The position numbers and the translations under genes were made by a program. A stretch of 64,000 nt of DNA from positions 1,488,001-1,552,000 of the forward strand of contig NC_017249.1 of NCBI RefSeq assembly GCF_000284375.1. Reading direction: 5' to 3'. The notes below the pieces were generated by a model. It made no database searches, was not told where the DNA came from, and was given only the letters and a program-made list of their open reading frames with translations. Positions 22,194-32,885 of this stretch are shown piece by piece. The DNA comes from Bradyrhizobium japonicum USDA 6. GTDB taxonomy: Bacteria; Pseudomonadota; Alphaproteobacteria; Rhizobiales; Xanthobacteraceae. The first letter of the stretch is position 1. Each line of letters starts with the position of its first letter.

Positions 22194-23165
22194 TCAGTGC
22201 AGCTTCGGCGCCTTCAAGAGCTTGAAGCGGTCGGTCGACGTCACCGTGACGTCGAAGGTGACGCCTTCATGATGCACGGTCAGCGGCACGTCGACGCCGG
22301 CGGCGCCGAGCGCCCACATCTTCTTGTAGAAGGCGGTCTGGCTCGTCACCTCCTCGCCGTCCACCGCAAGGATGACATCGCCGGTCTTCAGCTCCGCGCG
22401 CGCGGCCGGGCCGTTGGTGGAGATCCCGATCACGACCAGACGGTTGTCGATTTCGGTCGAATAGAGCCCGAGCCAGGGGCGCGACGGCTTATTGACGCGG
22501 CCGAATTTGCGCAGATCGTCGAGCACCGGCTTCAACAGGTCGATCGGCACGATCATGTTGACATGCTCGGCCTTGCCGTCGCGTTCGCGCTCGAGCTGCA
22601 GCGAGCCGATGCCGATCAGCTCGCCGCGCTCGTTGAGGAGGGCTGTGCCGCCCCAGTTCGGATGCGCGGGATAGGTGAAGATCGCCTCGTCCAGCAGATA
22701 TTCCCAGTAGCCGGCGAATTCCTGCTTGGCCACAATCTGGCTCGCGACCGATCGGGTGCGGCCGCCGGCGCCGCCGACCACGACACGGTCGCCGACCCTT
22801 GTTTTCGCCGAGTTGCCGAGCGGCAAGGGTTCGACGTCGAGGTGACCGAGCGCCTGCACGAGGCCGAAGCCGGTGACGGAATCGAAGCCGAGCGCATGCC
22901 CCTCGACGACGCGCCCGTCGGCGAGATGCAGCCACACCGATTCCGCCTCGGTAATGAGATAGCCGATGGTCAGCACCAGCCCGTTGTCGATCACGACGCC
23001 GTTGCCGGCGCGTTCGGTGCCCAGCGTTTCGGCACTGAAGGCGTCGGGCGGGATGATGGCGTGCAGGCCGACGACGGACGCGAGCGAGCGGTCGAGATCG
23101 AAACCGTAATCGCTCGCGCGCGGCTGATTGGCCGACGGCACTCTCCATTCGGTCAAGGCGGGCAT
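22194..23165 (-). CDS. HtrA/DegP-like protein with a lost catalytic triad (pseudoprotease) and PDZ domain
   Basis: A 323-residue protein aligning throughout with trypsin-like S1C proteases: NGVVIDNGLVLTIGYLITEA, LGFDSVTGFGLVQ and YPAHPNWGGTALL occupy the positions of the His, Asp and Ser motifs. The residues there are Y69 (His expected), G99 (Asp expected) and W171 (Ser expected), so proteolysis is not expected. A C-terminal PDZ domain (about 230-320) contains NGPAARAELKTGDVILAVDG. There is no signal peptide. It probably binds proteins or peptides. ATG 23165 follows GGAG; the frame continues to 23225 with no supporting site. Confidence 0.85.
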   Translation of the reverse strand: MPALTEWRVPSANQPRASDYGFDLDRSLASVVGLHAIIPPDAFSAETLGTERAGNGVVIDNGLVLTIGYLITEAESVWLHLADGRVVEGHALGFDSVTGFGLVQALGHLDVEPLPLGNSAKTRVGDRVVVGGAGGRTRSVASQIVAKQEFAGYWEYLLDEAIFTYPAHPNWGGTALLNERGELIGIGSLQLERERDGKAEHVNMIVPIDLLKPVLDDLRKFGRVNKPSRPWLGLYSTEIDNRLVVIGISTNGPAARAELKTGDVILAVDGEEVTSQTAFYKKMWALGAAGVDVPLTVHHEGVTFDVTVTSTDRFKLLKAPKLH

Positions 23166-23449
23166 GGAGTTCTCCTGGCTGAGAGCATTGCCCCGCCTTG
23201 GCCGGCGGAACGACGCGCGAAGCATTCATAATTTAGGCTGGAGGAGGCCGTCTTGAAAGCCTCGTTCCCAACTATTCCGGAGATCGCCGCGTGAAATCTT
23301 CGACAGGCAGAGGACGCCCGCACAGGTGGCAAGCGGCCGCGCGATCCGGCACCGGCCGCATGGCTGCTGTCCCGCGACGTGCTAGGCGGGGTGCAATGAA
23401 GCTGCTAACCATTGCCGCTTCGTTTGACCAAGAGATCACGGACCGAAGC

Positions 23450-24868
23450 ATGGATAACCGCAGCGACATCTGGCGTGGCGTCGACACGATCAAGGCGCGT
23501 TTCATCGACCTCAGCGACAGGGTCTGGGGCATGCCCGAGGTGTGCTACACCGAGGCGCGGTCCGCCGCCGAGCACCTCGCCGAGCTGCGCCACCAGGGTT
23601 TCCGCATCACCGAGAACGTCGCGGGCATCCCGACCGCGGTGATGGGCGAGTGGGGTGAGGGCGGTCCGGTCATTGCCTTCATGGGTGAATATGACGCGTT
23701 GCCGGGCCTCAGCCAGGAGGCCGGCGTCGCCGAGCACCGTCCGGTCGAGACCGGCGGCCATGGCCATGGTTGCGGCCACAATCTGCTTGGTTCCGCGGCG
23801 CTGCTCGCCGCGACAGCGATGAAGGACTGGCTCGCCGAGAACAAGGTGCCCGGCCGCGTGCGCTATTACGGCTGCCCGGCCGAAGAGGGCGGCGCAGCCA
23901 AGGCCTTCATGGTGCGCTCGGGCGCGTTCGAAGGCGCCGACATCGCCATCACCTGGCATCCGCACAGCTTCTGGGAAGTCGCGGTGACGCCGTCGCTCGC
24001 CAACACGCGCGCGGATTTCATCTTCACCGGCCGCACCTCGCATGCGGCGGCCTCGCCGCATCTCGGCCGCTCCGCGCTCGACGCGGTGGAGCTGATGAAT
24101 GTCGGCGTGAACTACATGCGCGAGCACATGCCGAGCGACGCGCGCGTGCATTATGCCCTGCTCGACACCGGCGGCATCGCCCCCAACGTGGTGCAGGCGC
24201 ATGCGCGCGTGCGCTATTCGATCCGCGCCCGCGATCTGCCCGGCATGAACGAGCTGGTCGGACGCGTCAGCAAGATCGCAGAAGGCGCGGCGTTGATGAC
24301 CGAGACCAAGGTCGAGATGAAGATCATCTCCGCGGTCTCCAACATCCTGCCGAATACGCCGCTGGAGCAGGCGCTGCACCGGGTGATGGAAGAGCTGGGG
24401 CCGCCGCATTTCGACGACGCCGACAAGGGCTTTGCCAGCCAGATCCGCGCCACGCTGAGCGACAAGGACATCGCGTCGGTCTATTACGCGATCGGCATGG
24501 AGCCGACCGATCGGCCGCTGGCTGACTTCCTGGTGCCGCTCGATGCCAAGCGCAACCCGCTGGTCGGCTCGACCGACGTCGGCGACGTGAGCTGGGTGGT
24601 GCCGACCGTGCAGGTTCACGCACCCACGGTTGCAATCGGTACGCCGTTCCACACCTGGCAGGTGGTGGCGCAGGGCAAGAGCGGACACGCTCACAAGGCC
24701 ATGGTGCAGGCGGCCAAGGCGATGGCCGGGATCGGCATCAAGGCGTTGATGGATCCGGAGCTGATCAAGGCCGCGAAAGCGGACTTGCAGAAGCGGACCG
24801 CCAAGACACCTTACGTCTGTCCGCTGCCGGACCACGTCGCGCCGCCGCTGACCATGTCCGTGGCGTAG
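23450..24868 (+). CDS. M20-family amidohydrolase, aminobenzoyl-glutamate utilization B (AbgB)-like
   Basis: A 472-residue metallo-amidohydrolase. Metal and catalytic motifs are FMGEYDALPGL (about 80), GGHGHGCGHNLLG (about 103), PAEEGGAAKAF (about 145) and the dimerisation-domain segment RTSHAAASPHLGRSALDAVE. The C-terminus has GHAHKAMVQAAKAMAG. AbgB proteins split aminobenzoyl-glutamate or related N-acyl amino acids. The binding protein of a peptide ABC transporter starts 260 nt downstream in the same direction, so this enzyme probably processes what that system imports. ATG 23450 (MDNRSDIWRGV) was chosen as the natural family start; longer frames to 23291 look non-coding. Confidence 0.85.
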   Translation: MDNRSDIWRGVDTIKARFIDLSDRVWGMPEVCYTEARSAAEHLAELRHQGFRITENVAGIPTAVMGEWGEGGPVIAFMGEYDALPGLSQEAGVAEHRPVETGGHGHGCGHNLLGSAALLAATAMKDWLAENKVPGRVRYYGCPAEEGGAAKAFMVRSGAFEGADIAITWHPHSFWEVAVTPSLANTRADFIFTGRTSHAAASPHLGRSALDAVELMNVGVNYMREHMPSDARVHYALLDTGGIAPNVVQAHARVRYSIRARDLPGMNELVGRVSKIAEGAALMTETKVEMKIISAVSNILPNTPLEQALHRVMEELGPPHFDDADKGFASQIRATLSDKDIASVYYAIGMEPTDRPLADFLVPLDAKRNPLVGSTDVGDVSWVVPTVQVHAPTVAIGTPFHTWQVVAQGKSGHAHKAMVQAAKAMAGIGIKALMDPELIKAAKADLQKRTAKTPYVCPLPDHVAPPLTMSVA

Positions 24869-25130
24869 AATTTCGCCTCGATACTTCGTCTGATGCCGCG
24901 AACAAATTTTCTGCAGTGCAGCGTGGATTCCGGTGCGATTTAGCGCCGGATTGCCGAACGCTTGGGCTGCGGAGCAGGGTTTTGCCCAACAGACAGCCAG
25001 AACACCGTTTGCATACGCATGGTCGCAGTTGACGCGCGGCCTATTCGGTGTGCCATCTACCGCCAGCAAAAAACCCGGTGGCCGCGGTGCGGCTGCCTGC
25101 ATCCATACGGGAACCAGACGGGGGACAACC

Positions 25131-26921
25131 ATGCTGGATAAAGAACTGCGTTCGATGATCGGTGACGTGAAGGACGGGCGGATGGATCGCCGTTCCTTCA
25201 TCAAGCGTATGGCCGCGGTCGGTCTTACCGCCCCCCTCGCCAACCAGATCCTCGCGCTCGGCGGCGTCGCCATGGCGGAAGGCGCCTCGACCTACAAGCC
25301 GACCAAACGCGGCGGCGGCGGTGCGTTGAAGCTGCTGTGGTGGCAGGGTCCGACCCTGCTCAATCCGCATTTCGCCACCGGCACCAAGGACCAGGACGGC
25401 GCGCGCCTGTTCTACGAGCCGCTCGCCTGCTGGGATCCCGACGGCAACATGAAGCTGGTTCTGGCGGCCGAAATTCCCTCGATCCAGAACGGCGGCCTCG
25501 CAGCCGACGGCAAGTCGGTGACCTGGAAGCTCAAGCCCGGCGTCAAATGGCATGACGGCGCGCCGTTCACGGCCGACGACGTCGTGTTCAACTGGGAATA
25601 TGCCAAGGATCCGGCGACCTCCGCCCTGACGATTGCGACGCTCCGCGACATCACGGTCGAAAAGGTGGACGACCTCACGGTTCGCATCCTTTTCAACAAG
25701 CCGACGCCGTTCTGGGCCGACGCCTTCGTCGGGGCCCCCAACACCATCATCCCGAAACATCTGTTCAAGGACTATATGGGGTCCAAATCGCGGGAGGCGC
25801 CGACCAACCTCTCGCCGGTCGGCACCGGCCCCTACAAGTTCGTCGAGTTCAAGCCGGGCGATCTCGTCCGTGGCGTGATCAATCCCGACTATCACATGGC
25901 GAATCGCCCCTATTTCGATTCGATAGAGATGAAGGGTGGCGGCGATGCGGTCTCTGCCGCGCGCGCGGTGATCCAGACCGGCGAGTATGACTTCGGATGG
26001 AATATCCAGGTCGAGGACGACGTGCTGCTGCGCCTGGAGAAGGGCGGCAAGGGAAAGACCGTCTACGCGGTCGGCGGAGACACCGAGTTCATCGCACTGA
26101 ACTTCACCGATCCCAACACCGAGGTCGATGGCGAACGCTCGTCGATGAAGACCAAGCATCCGCTGTTTTCCGATCCGGCGGTGCGCAAGGCACTCTCGCT
26201 GCTGATCGATCGCGAATCGGTCAAGAAGGCGATCTACGGCCGCGCCGGCCGCACCACCGCCAACTTCCTCAACGGGCCGGAAAAATTCGTGTCCAAGAAC
26301 ACCACGTGGGAGTTCAGCGTTGAGAAAGCCTCGAAGGTCCTCGACGAGGCCGGCTGGAAGCCGGGCGCCGACGGCATCCGCGAGAAGGACGGGAAGAAGC
26401 TGAAGCTCGTCTACCAGACCTCGATCAACGGCCCGCGCCAGAAGACACAGGCGATCGTCAAGCAGGCCTGCCAGAAGGCGGGGATCGACGTCGAGCTGAA
26501 ATCGGTCGTCGCTTCAGTGTTCTTTTCCTCCGACGTCGGCAATCCCGACACCTATTCCAAGTTCTACGCCGACATGGAGATGTTCCAGATCCCGCTGAGC
26601 CAGCCCGATCCGTCGCAGCACATGCGTCGCTACCTTTCGAACCTCGTCGCCACCAAGGAGAACAAGTGGCAGGGCACCAACTTCCCGCGCTGGGTCAACA
26701 AGGAGTACGATGAGACCATCCAGGCCGCGGACGGCGAGATGGATCCGGTCAAGCGCGCGGCGCTCTACATCAAGGCCAATGACCTCATGTACCAGGACAC
26801 CGTGTTCATCCCGGTGCAGCACCGCCTGAAGGTCGAGGCGGCCGCCAACAATCTGCGGCCGGTCGTTTCCGGCTGGGCCAACGAGACCGACAATCTGTTC
26901 GACTGGTACCGGGAGGAATGA
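25131..26921 (+). CDS. Peptide ABC transporter substrate-binding protein (SBP family 5)
   Basis: A 596-residue periplasmic binding protein. The N-terminus carries a Tat-type signal (MDRRSFIKRMAAVGLTAPLA). The domain follows the family 5 pattern: EIPSIQNGGLAADGKSVTWK, KPGVKWHDGAPFTADDVVF, SPVGTGPYKFVEFKPGDLVR and FSDPAVRKALSLLIDRESVK. It captures a peptide or opine-like substrate for the permeases encoded 30 nt downstream. ATG 25131 has GGGGGA upstream. The gene opens a five-gene operon running to 30754. Confidence 0.9.
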   Translation: MLDKELRSMIGDVKDGRMDRRSFIKRMAAVGLTAPLANQILALGGVAMAEGASTYKPTKRGGGGALKLLWWQGPTLLNPHFATGTKDQDGARLFYEPLACWDPDGNMKLVLAAEIPSIQNGGLAADGKSVTWKLKPGVKWHDGAPFTADDVVFNWEYAKDPATSALTIATLRDITVEKVDDLTVRILFNKPTPFWADAFVGAPNTIIPKHLFKDYMGSKSREAPTNLSPVGTGPYKFVEFKPGDLVRGVINPDYHMANRPYFDSIEMKGGGDAVSAARAVIQTGEYDFGWNIQVEDDVLLRLEKGGKGKTVYAVGGDTEFIALNFTDPNTEVDGERSSMKTKHPLFSDPAVRKALSLLIDRESVKKAIYGRAGRTTANFLNGPEKFVSKNTTWEFSVEKASKVLDEAGWKPGADGIREKDGKKLKLVYQTSINGPRQKTQAIVKQACQKAGIDVELKSVVASVFFSSDVGNPDTYSKFYADMEMFQIPLSQPDPSQHMRRYLSNLVATKENKWQGTNFPRWVNKEYDETIQAADGEMDPVKRAALYIKANDLMYQDTVFIPVQHRLKVEAAANNLRPVVSGWANETDNLFDWYREE

Positions 26922-26951
26922 TCACGCAGGCCTGAACCGGGATCGTCCTTT

Positions 26952-27911
26952 ATGAGTCAGTATATCCTGCGTCGTCTGCTGATCGCCGTTCCGAGTCTGC
27001 TTGGCATCTCGCTGGTGCTGTTCGTCGTGCTTGCCCTAGCACCCGGCGATCCCTTCTCGGAACTGGCGACCAATCCGAACGTGCCGCCCGAAGTCGCTCT
27101 CGCGCTTCGGGCGAAGTTCGGCCTCGACGATCCGATCTACCTCCGTTACCTGCACTGGCTCAACGCCATGCTGCACGGCGACTGGGGTTTCTCCTTCGTC
27201 AGCCGGATGAATGTCGACACGCTGATCCTCCAGCGTCTGCCGGCGACGCTCTACGTGATCGGTTCGGCGCAGATTCTGGCGCTCCTGATCGCGATCCCGG
27301 TCGGGGTCTATGCGGCGACAAAGCCCTATTCGCTGTTCGACCAGATTGCCAACACGCTCGCCTTCATCGGCTTCTCGCTGCCGACCTTCTTCACCGGCAT
27401 CCTGTTCATCCTGATCTTCTCGGTCACGCTGGACTGGCTGCCTTTCGTCTATACGACCGACATCAAGGGCACAGGCATCCACTGGGTGCTGGAGATGATC
27501 CGGCAGGCGATCATGCCGGTGGCGGTGCTCGGTCTGTTTCAGGCAGCGTCTATGACGCGTTTCGTTCGCTCGGCGATGCTCGACGTGATCCGGCTCGACT
27601 ATGTCACCACGGCGCGCGCCAAGGGCCTCGGACAGGCCAAGGTCATCGTCAAGCACGTGATGCGCAACGCCATGATCCCGGTCGTCACCCTGATTGCGTT
27701 GCAGATGCCGGCCGTGTTCGGCGGCGCCATCGTCACCGAGCAGATCTTCCGCATTCCCGGCATCGGCTCGCTGCTGATCTCCTCCATCCTTTCCAACGAC
27801 ACGCCGGTGGTGATGGCCGTTACCTTCGTCTTCGCGTGCCTCGTCGTGCTGTTCAATCTCATCGCGGACGTCCTTTATGGCTGGCTTGACCCTCGCATCT
27901 CCCTCCGCTGA
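26952..27911 (+). CDS. Peptide ABC transporter permease, DppB-like
   Basis: A 319-residue inner-membrane permease with six transmembrane helices. The N-terminus MSQYILRRLLIAVPSLLGIS is typical of DppB/OppB, and the cytoplasmic EAA loop DYVTTARAKGLGQAKVIVKH contacts the ATPases. It forms the channel with the second permease. Its 3' end overlaps the next gene's start by 35 nt. Confidence 0.93.
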   Translation: MSQYILRRLLIAVPSLLGISLVLFVVLALAPGDPFSELATNPNVPPEVALALRAKFGLDDPIYLRYLHWLNAMLHGDWGFSFVSRMNVDTLILQRLPATLYVIGSAQILALLIAIPVGVYAATKPYSLFDQIANTLAFIGFSLPTFFTGILFILIFSVTLDWLPFVYTTDIKGTGIHWVLEMIRQAIMPVAVLGLFQAASMTRFVRSAMLDVIRLDYVTTARAKGLGQAKVIVKHVMRNAMIPVVTLIALQMPAVFGGAIVTEQIFRIPGIGSLLISSILSNDTPVVMAVTFVFACLVVLFNLIADVLYGWLDPRISLR

Positions 27912-28793
27912 GCGGCGCGTCTACTCGCCCTGGCGCGAGATGTGGCGGCGCTACAGTCGCCACAAGCTCGCCGTGGTCAGTGCGTTTCTGCTCCTCATTC
28001 TGATCCTGGCGGTGGTGGCCGGCCCCTTCGTCTGGCGGGTCAAGATCGACGACATCGATATCGTGGCGGGCATGCAGGGGCCGTCGCTCGCCCATCCGTT
28101 CGGCACCGACGATCTCGGGCAGGACATCCTGGCTCGCATGATCTATGGCGGGCGCATCTCGCTCGCGGTCGGCCTTGCCGCAATGCTGGTCTCGGTCTTC
28201 ATCGGTGTCCTGATCGGCGCGCTCGCCGGCATGTCGCGCGGCGCGCTCGGTCACGGCCTGATGTGGCTCACCGATCTCTTCCTGTCCCTGCCGCAACTGC
28301 CGCTGCTGCTGCTGCTGATCTATCTCTTCCGCGACGGGCTGAAGCAGATGTTCGGTCCCGAGGGCGGCATCTTCATCCTGATCGTGCTCGTGATCGGCGG
28401 CTTGCGCTGGATGCCGGTCGCGCGGCTGGTGCGCGCACAGTTCCTGTCGATCCGCGAGAAGGAGTTCGTCGAGGCCGCCCGCGCGCTCGGCGCAAGTCCG
28501 GTGCGCCAGGTGGTGCGGCACATCCTGCCCAATGCGCTCGGTCCGGTGATCATCGCCGGCACCATCGACGTCGCTGCCGCCATCATCGCGGAATCGACGC
28601 TGTCCTTCCTCGGCCTCGGCTTTCCGCCGGACACGCCCACCTGGGGCCGGCTCTTGTACGACGCCAAGGATTTCCTCGACATCGGCCCGCACTGGGCGCT
28701 GTTTCCGGGCGGCGCGATCTTCATCGCGGTGGTCGCCATCAACTTCATCGGCGACGGCCTGCGTGACGCGCTCGATGCGCGGCGGGTGATCTG

Positions 28794-28794
<1 letters not shown>
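27877..28794 (+). CDS. Peptide ABC transporter permease, DppC-like
   Basis: A 305-residue permease. The N-terminal cytoplasmic segment precedes the first helix (RHKLAVVSAFLLLILILAVV). The family motif AHPFGTDDLGQDILARMIYG is at about 68-87, and the EAA loop EFVEAARALGASPVRQVVRH at about 200. DppC-type proteins pair with DppB in the channel. The start ATG 27877 lies within the end of the preceding permease gene, and the stop overlaps the next start, so the operon is tightly coupled. Confidence 0.93.
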
Positions 28795-29785
<991 letters not shown>

Positions 29786-29789
<4 letters not shown>

Positions 29790-30754
29790 CCGAGCCCTTG
29801 CTCCGCGTCAGCGGCCTGAAGAAATATTTCCCCGTGCTTGGCGGCCTGCTGTCGCGCCAGGTCGGCAGCGTCTATGCGGTCGACGGGGTCTCGTTCTCGG
29901 TCAACCGCGGCGAGACGCTCGGCCTCGTCGGCGAATCCGGGTGCGGCAAATCCACCACCGGCCGCTGCGTGCTGCGCCTGATCGAGCCGACCGACGGCGA
30001 GGTCGTGTTCGACGGCCAGGACGTGCGCCAGCTCAGCGGCAATGATCTGCGCGCGATGCGGCGAAACATGCAGCTCGTGTTCCAGGATCCATTCGCCTCG
30101 CTCAATCCGCGCATGACGGTCGGTGCGATCCTCGGCGAGGCCTTCACCATCCACAATCTCACGTCCTCGGCCAAGGAGCGCGAGGAGCGCGTCGCGGGCC
30201 TCTTGGTGAAAGTCGGACTCAAGGCCGAGCACATGCGTCGCTATCCGCATGAGTTCTCCGGCGGCCAACGCCAGCGCATCGTGATCGCGCGCGCGCTCGC
30301 GGTCGAGCCGAAGCTGATCGTCTGCGACGAGCCGGTGTCCGCCCTCGACGTGTCGATCCAGGCGCAGGTGATCAATCTGCTGGAGGATCTCCAGGCCGAG
30401 CTGAACCTCACCTATCTGTTCGTCGCGCACGACCTGTCGGTGGTCGAGCACATTTCCGACCGCGTCGCCGTGATGTATCTCGGCCGCATCGTCGAGCTGG
30501 CGAAAGCGAGCGATCTCTACCGCAATCCGCAGCATCCCTACACCAGGGCACTGTTGTCAGCGGTGCCGGTGCCCGATCCCAAGCTCAAGCGCGAACGCAT
30601 TCGCCTCAAGGGCGACGTGCCGAGCCCGATGAAGCCGCCATCCGGCTGCCACTTCCACACCCGCTGCCCGATCGCCCAGCCGCGCTGCGCCGAAAGCGCG
30701 CCTGTGTTGAAGGAAGGGGCGGGGGGCCACTTCGTGGCGTGCCATTTGGCGTAA
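29786..30754 (+). CDS. Peptide ABC transporter ATP-binding protein, DppF-like
   Basis: A 322-residue ATPase partner of the preceding gene. Walker A is [12 protein letters not shown] (about 51), with family segment [20 protein letters not shown], signature [16 protein letters not shown] and Walker [15 protein letters not shown]. The C-terminal domain has [15 protein letters not shown]. Its ATG overlaps the previous stop as ATGA, so translation is coupled. This completes a full Dpp/Opp-type system. Confidence 0.93.
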
Positions 30755-30976
30755 TGGTGCAGTGCGCCAAGCGCAGCAGGCGCCTTTACGCTGCCGCTTA
30801 ATGTAATCCGACAGGCGGGGAATAATTCGAACAGGCGAGTTGGCGGCGTCCTGCACGCCCGCCGCGTCGTAGCGTCGCATCGTCAGGAACTTTCTTGCCA
30901 AAGTCCGGCGCAAGTCCTTGTCTTCTCCTTACAAAAAAGGGGCGATCCGTCACGGATCGCGCTGAGGGAGGACATC

Positions 30977-32113
30977 ATGACGAAGACGAGCAAGGACGGC
31001 GCGTCGACGCGTCGCCGTTTTCTCAGGACGGCCGCAGCAGGGGCGGCCGCCACTGTCGCCACTCCAACCATCGCGCTGGCGCAGGGGCCGATCAGCATGC
31101 GTTGGCAGAGCACCTGGCCGGCCAAGGACATCTTCCACGAATACGCGCTCGACTATGCCAAGAAGGTCAACGACATGACCGGCGGCGACCTCAAGATCGA
31201 GGTGCTTCCCGCCGGCGCTGTGGTGCCGGCCTTCGGCCTGCTGGATGCGGTGTCGAAGGGCACGCTCGACGGCGGGCACGGCGTGCTCGCCTATCACTAT
31301 GGCAAGCAGAACGCGCTGGCGCTGTGGGGCTCGGGTCCGGGCTATGCCATGGATGCCAACATGCTGCTCGCCTGGCACCGCTATGGCGGCGGCAGGGAGC
31401 TCCTCGAGAAGCTCTACGCCTCGATCGGCGCCAACGTCGTCTCGTTCCCATACGGGCCGATGCCGACCCAGCCACTCGGCTGGTACAAGAAGCCGATGAC
31501 CAAGGTGGAGGATTTCCAGGGCCTGAAATTCCGCACCGTCGGCATCTCCATCGACGTGTTCACTGGCCTCGGCGCAGCGGTCAACGCGTTGCCGGGTGGT
31601 GAGATCGTTTCGGCGATGGACCGTGGCCTCCTGGATGCGGCCGAATTCAACAACGCCACATCCGATCGCGTTCTCGGCTTCCCGGATGTTTCCAAGATCT
31701 GCATGCTCCAGAGCTACCACCAGAACGCCGAGCAGTTCGAGATCTTGTTCAACAAGACCAAGTTCGACGCGCTGCCGGAGAAGATGAGGGCGATCATCGC
31801 CAATGCTGTCGACGCGGCCGGCCAGGACATGGCCTGGAAGGCGATCGACCGCTACTCCAGGGACTACGAGGAGCTGCAGACCAAGGACAAGGTCAAGTTC
31901 TACAAGACGCCGGACACGATCCTCCAGAAGCAGTTGGAGGTGTTCGACCAGGTGGCCGAGAAGAAGTCGGCAGAGAACCCGCTGTTCAAGGAGATCATCG
32001 AATCGCAACTGGCCTTCGCCAAGCGGGCGACGCAGTGGGAGCAGGATACGGTGGTCAGCCGCCGCATGGCCTATACCCACTATTTTGGTCCGAACGCCAA
32101 GAAGAAGAGCTAG
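30977..32113 (+). CDS. TRAP transporter substrate-binding protein (DctP family)
   Basis: A 378-residue periplasmic protein. The signal is Tat-like (STRRRFLRTAAAGAAATVAT), with cleavage near residue 35. The DctP domain shows the signature MRWQSTWPAKDIFHEYALDY, LPAGAVVPAFGLLDAVSKGT and LKFRTVGISIDVFTGLGAAV; the Arg in KFRTVG is the conserved carboxylate-binding position. It resembles the mannitol/chloroaromatic-type (7-type) DctP proteins, so a carboxylate or keto acid is the likely ligand. GGGAGG lies upstream of the ATG. It begins a three-gene TRAP operon. Confidence 0.9.
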   Translation: MTKTSKDGASTRRRFLRTAAAGAAATVATPTIALAQGPISMRWQSTWPAKDIFHEYALDYAKKVNDMTGGDLKIEVLPAGAVVPAFGLLDAVSKGTLDGGHGVLAYHYGKQNALALWGSGPGYAMDANMLLAWHRYGGGRELLEKLYASIGANVVSFPYGPMPTQPLGWYKKPMTKVEDFQGLKFRTVGISIDVFTGLGAAVNALPGGEIVSAMDRGLLDAAEFNNATSDRVLGFPDVSKICMLQSYHQNAEQFEILFNKTKFDALPEKMRAIIANAVDAAGQDMAWKAIDRYSRDYEELQTKDKVKFYKTPDTILQKQLEVFDQVAEKKSAENPLFKEIIESQLAFAKRATQWEQDTVVSRRMAYTHYFGPNAKKKS

Positions 32114-32134
32114 CCGGCTCATCGCACGATCGAA

Positions 32135-32165
32135 GCGTCATCCGGGACCGCAACCCGGATGGCGC
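32135..32165 (+). terminator. Hairpin between the TRAP binding-protein and permease genes
   Basis: GCGTCATCCGGG at 32135-32146 pairs with CCCGGATGGCGC at 32154-32165 (11 of 12, one G-T), followed by TTGTCTTGTC. A hairpin here may let more binding protein than permease be made. Confidence 0.5.
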
Positions 32166-32204
32166 TTGTCTTGTCTCTAGACAACAGCGACACTAGGATT
32201 GGCG

Positions 32205-32885
32205 GTGGCAACGCACATGAATGCGCAGCGCTTTCTGTACACCATTGACGCGATCAGCACGTGGACCGGCAAGATCGCGGCCTGGCTGGTCGTGGGCCTG
32301 ATGGCACTGGTCTGCGCCGAGGTCTTCAAGCGCTACATCCTCAACATGCCGACCGCCTGGATCTTCGACGCCTCGAACATGCTGTATGGCACCCTGTTCA
32401 TGGTCGCGGGCGCCTATACGCTGGCCCAGAACGCCCATGTTCGCGGCGACTTCCTCTACTCTTCGATGCGGCCGCGCACCCAGGCGAGCCTCGACCTCGT
32501 GCTGTACCTCGCGTTCTTCCTGCCCGGCATCACCGCGCTGGTCTATGCGGGATGGGACTATGCGCTGGATTCCTGGCGCATCAACGAGCATTCCAATGTC
32601 ACCGCCGAAGGGCCGCCGGTCTACCACTTCAAGTTCATGATTCCGCTCGCGGGCGCTCTGGTGCTGCTGCAGGGGGCAGCCGAAATCGCCCGCTGCGTGC
32701 TCTGTCTCAAGACGGGGACCTGGCCGAGCCGACTCGCCGATGTCTCCGAAATCGACGTCATCGCGGAGCAGCTTGCGCACAGCGAACATGTCGACGAAGA
32801 GGCGCGGAAGGCAGCGATCGCACGCGCACAGGACATCGAGGAAAGCGCGCGGCAGCGCGGCATGGGCGGAGACCTGCAGGGATGA
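32205..32885 (+). CDS. TRAP transporter small permease (DctQ family)
   Basis: A 226-residue protein with four transmembrane helices, the DctQ layout (KIAAWLVVGLMALVCAEVFK; WIFDASNMLYGTLFMVAGAY, with the conserved acidic Asp). It couples the binding protein to the large permease. I chose GTG 32205 with AGGA 6 nt upstream; ATG 32217 (MNAQRFLYTID) is the main alternative. The C-terminal about 50 residues are charged and cytoplasmic. Its stop overlaps the next ATG. Confidence 0.87.
   Translation: MATHMNAQRFLYTIDAISTWTGKIAAWLVVGLMALVCAEVFKRYILNMPTAWIFDASNMLYGTLFMVAGAYTLAQNAHVRGDFLYSSMRPRTQASLDLVLYLAFFLPGITALVYAGWDYALDSWRINEHSNVTAEGPPVYHFKFMIPLAGALVLLQGAAEIARCVLCLKTGTWPSRLADVSEIDVIAEQLAHSEHVDEEARKAAIARAQDIEESARQRGMGGDLQG

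Noticed and set aside
24933..25130. In-frame extension upstream of the peptide-binding protein
   Set aside because: Would place 66 residues before a good Tat signal; the ATG at 25131 has the ribosome binding site.
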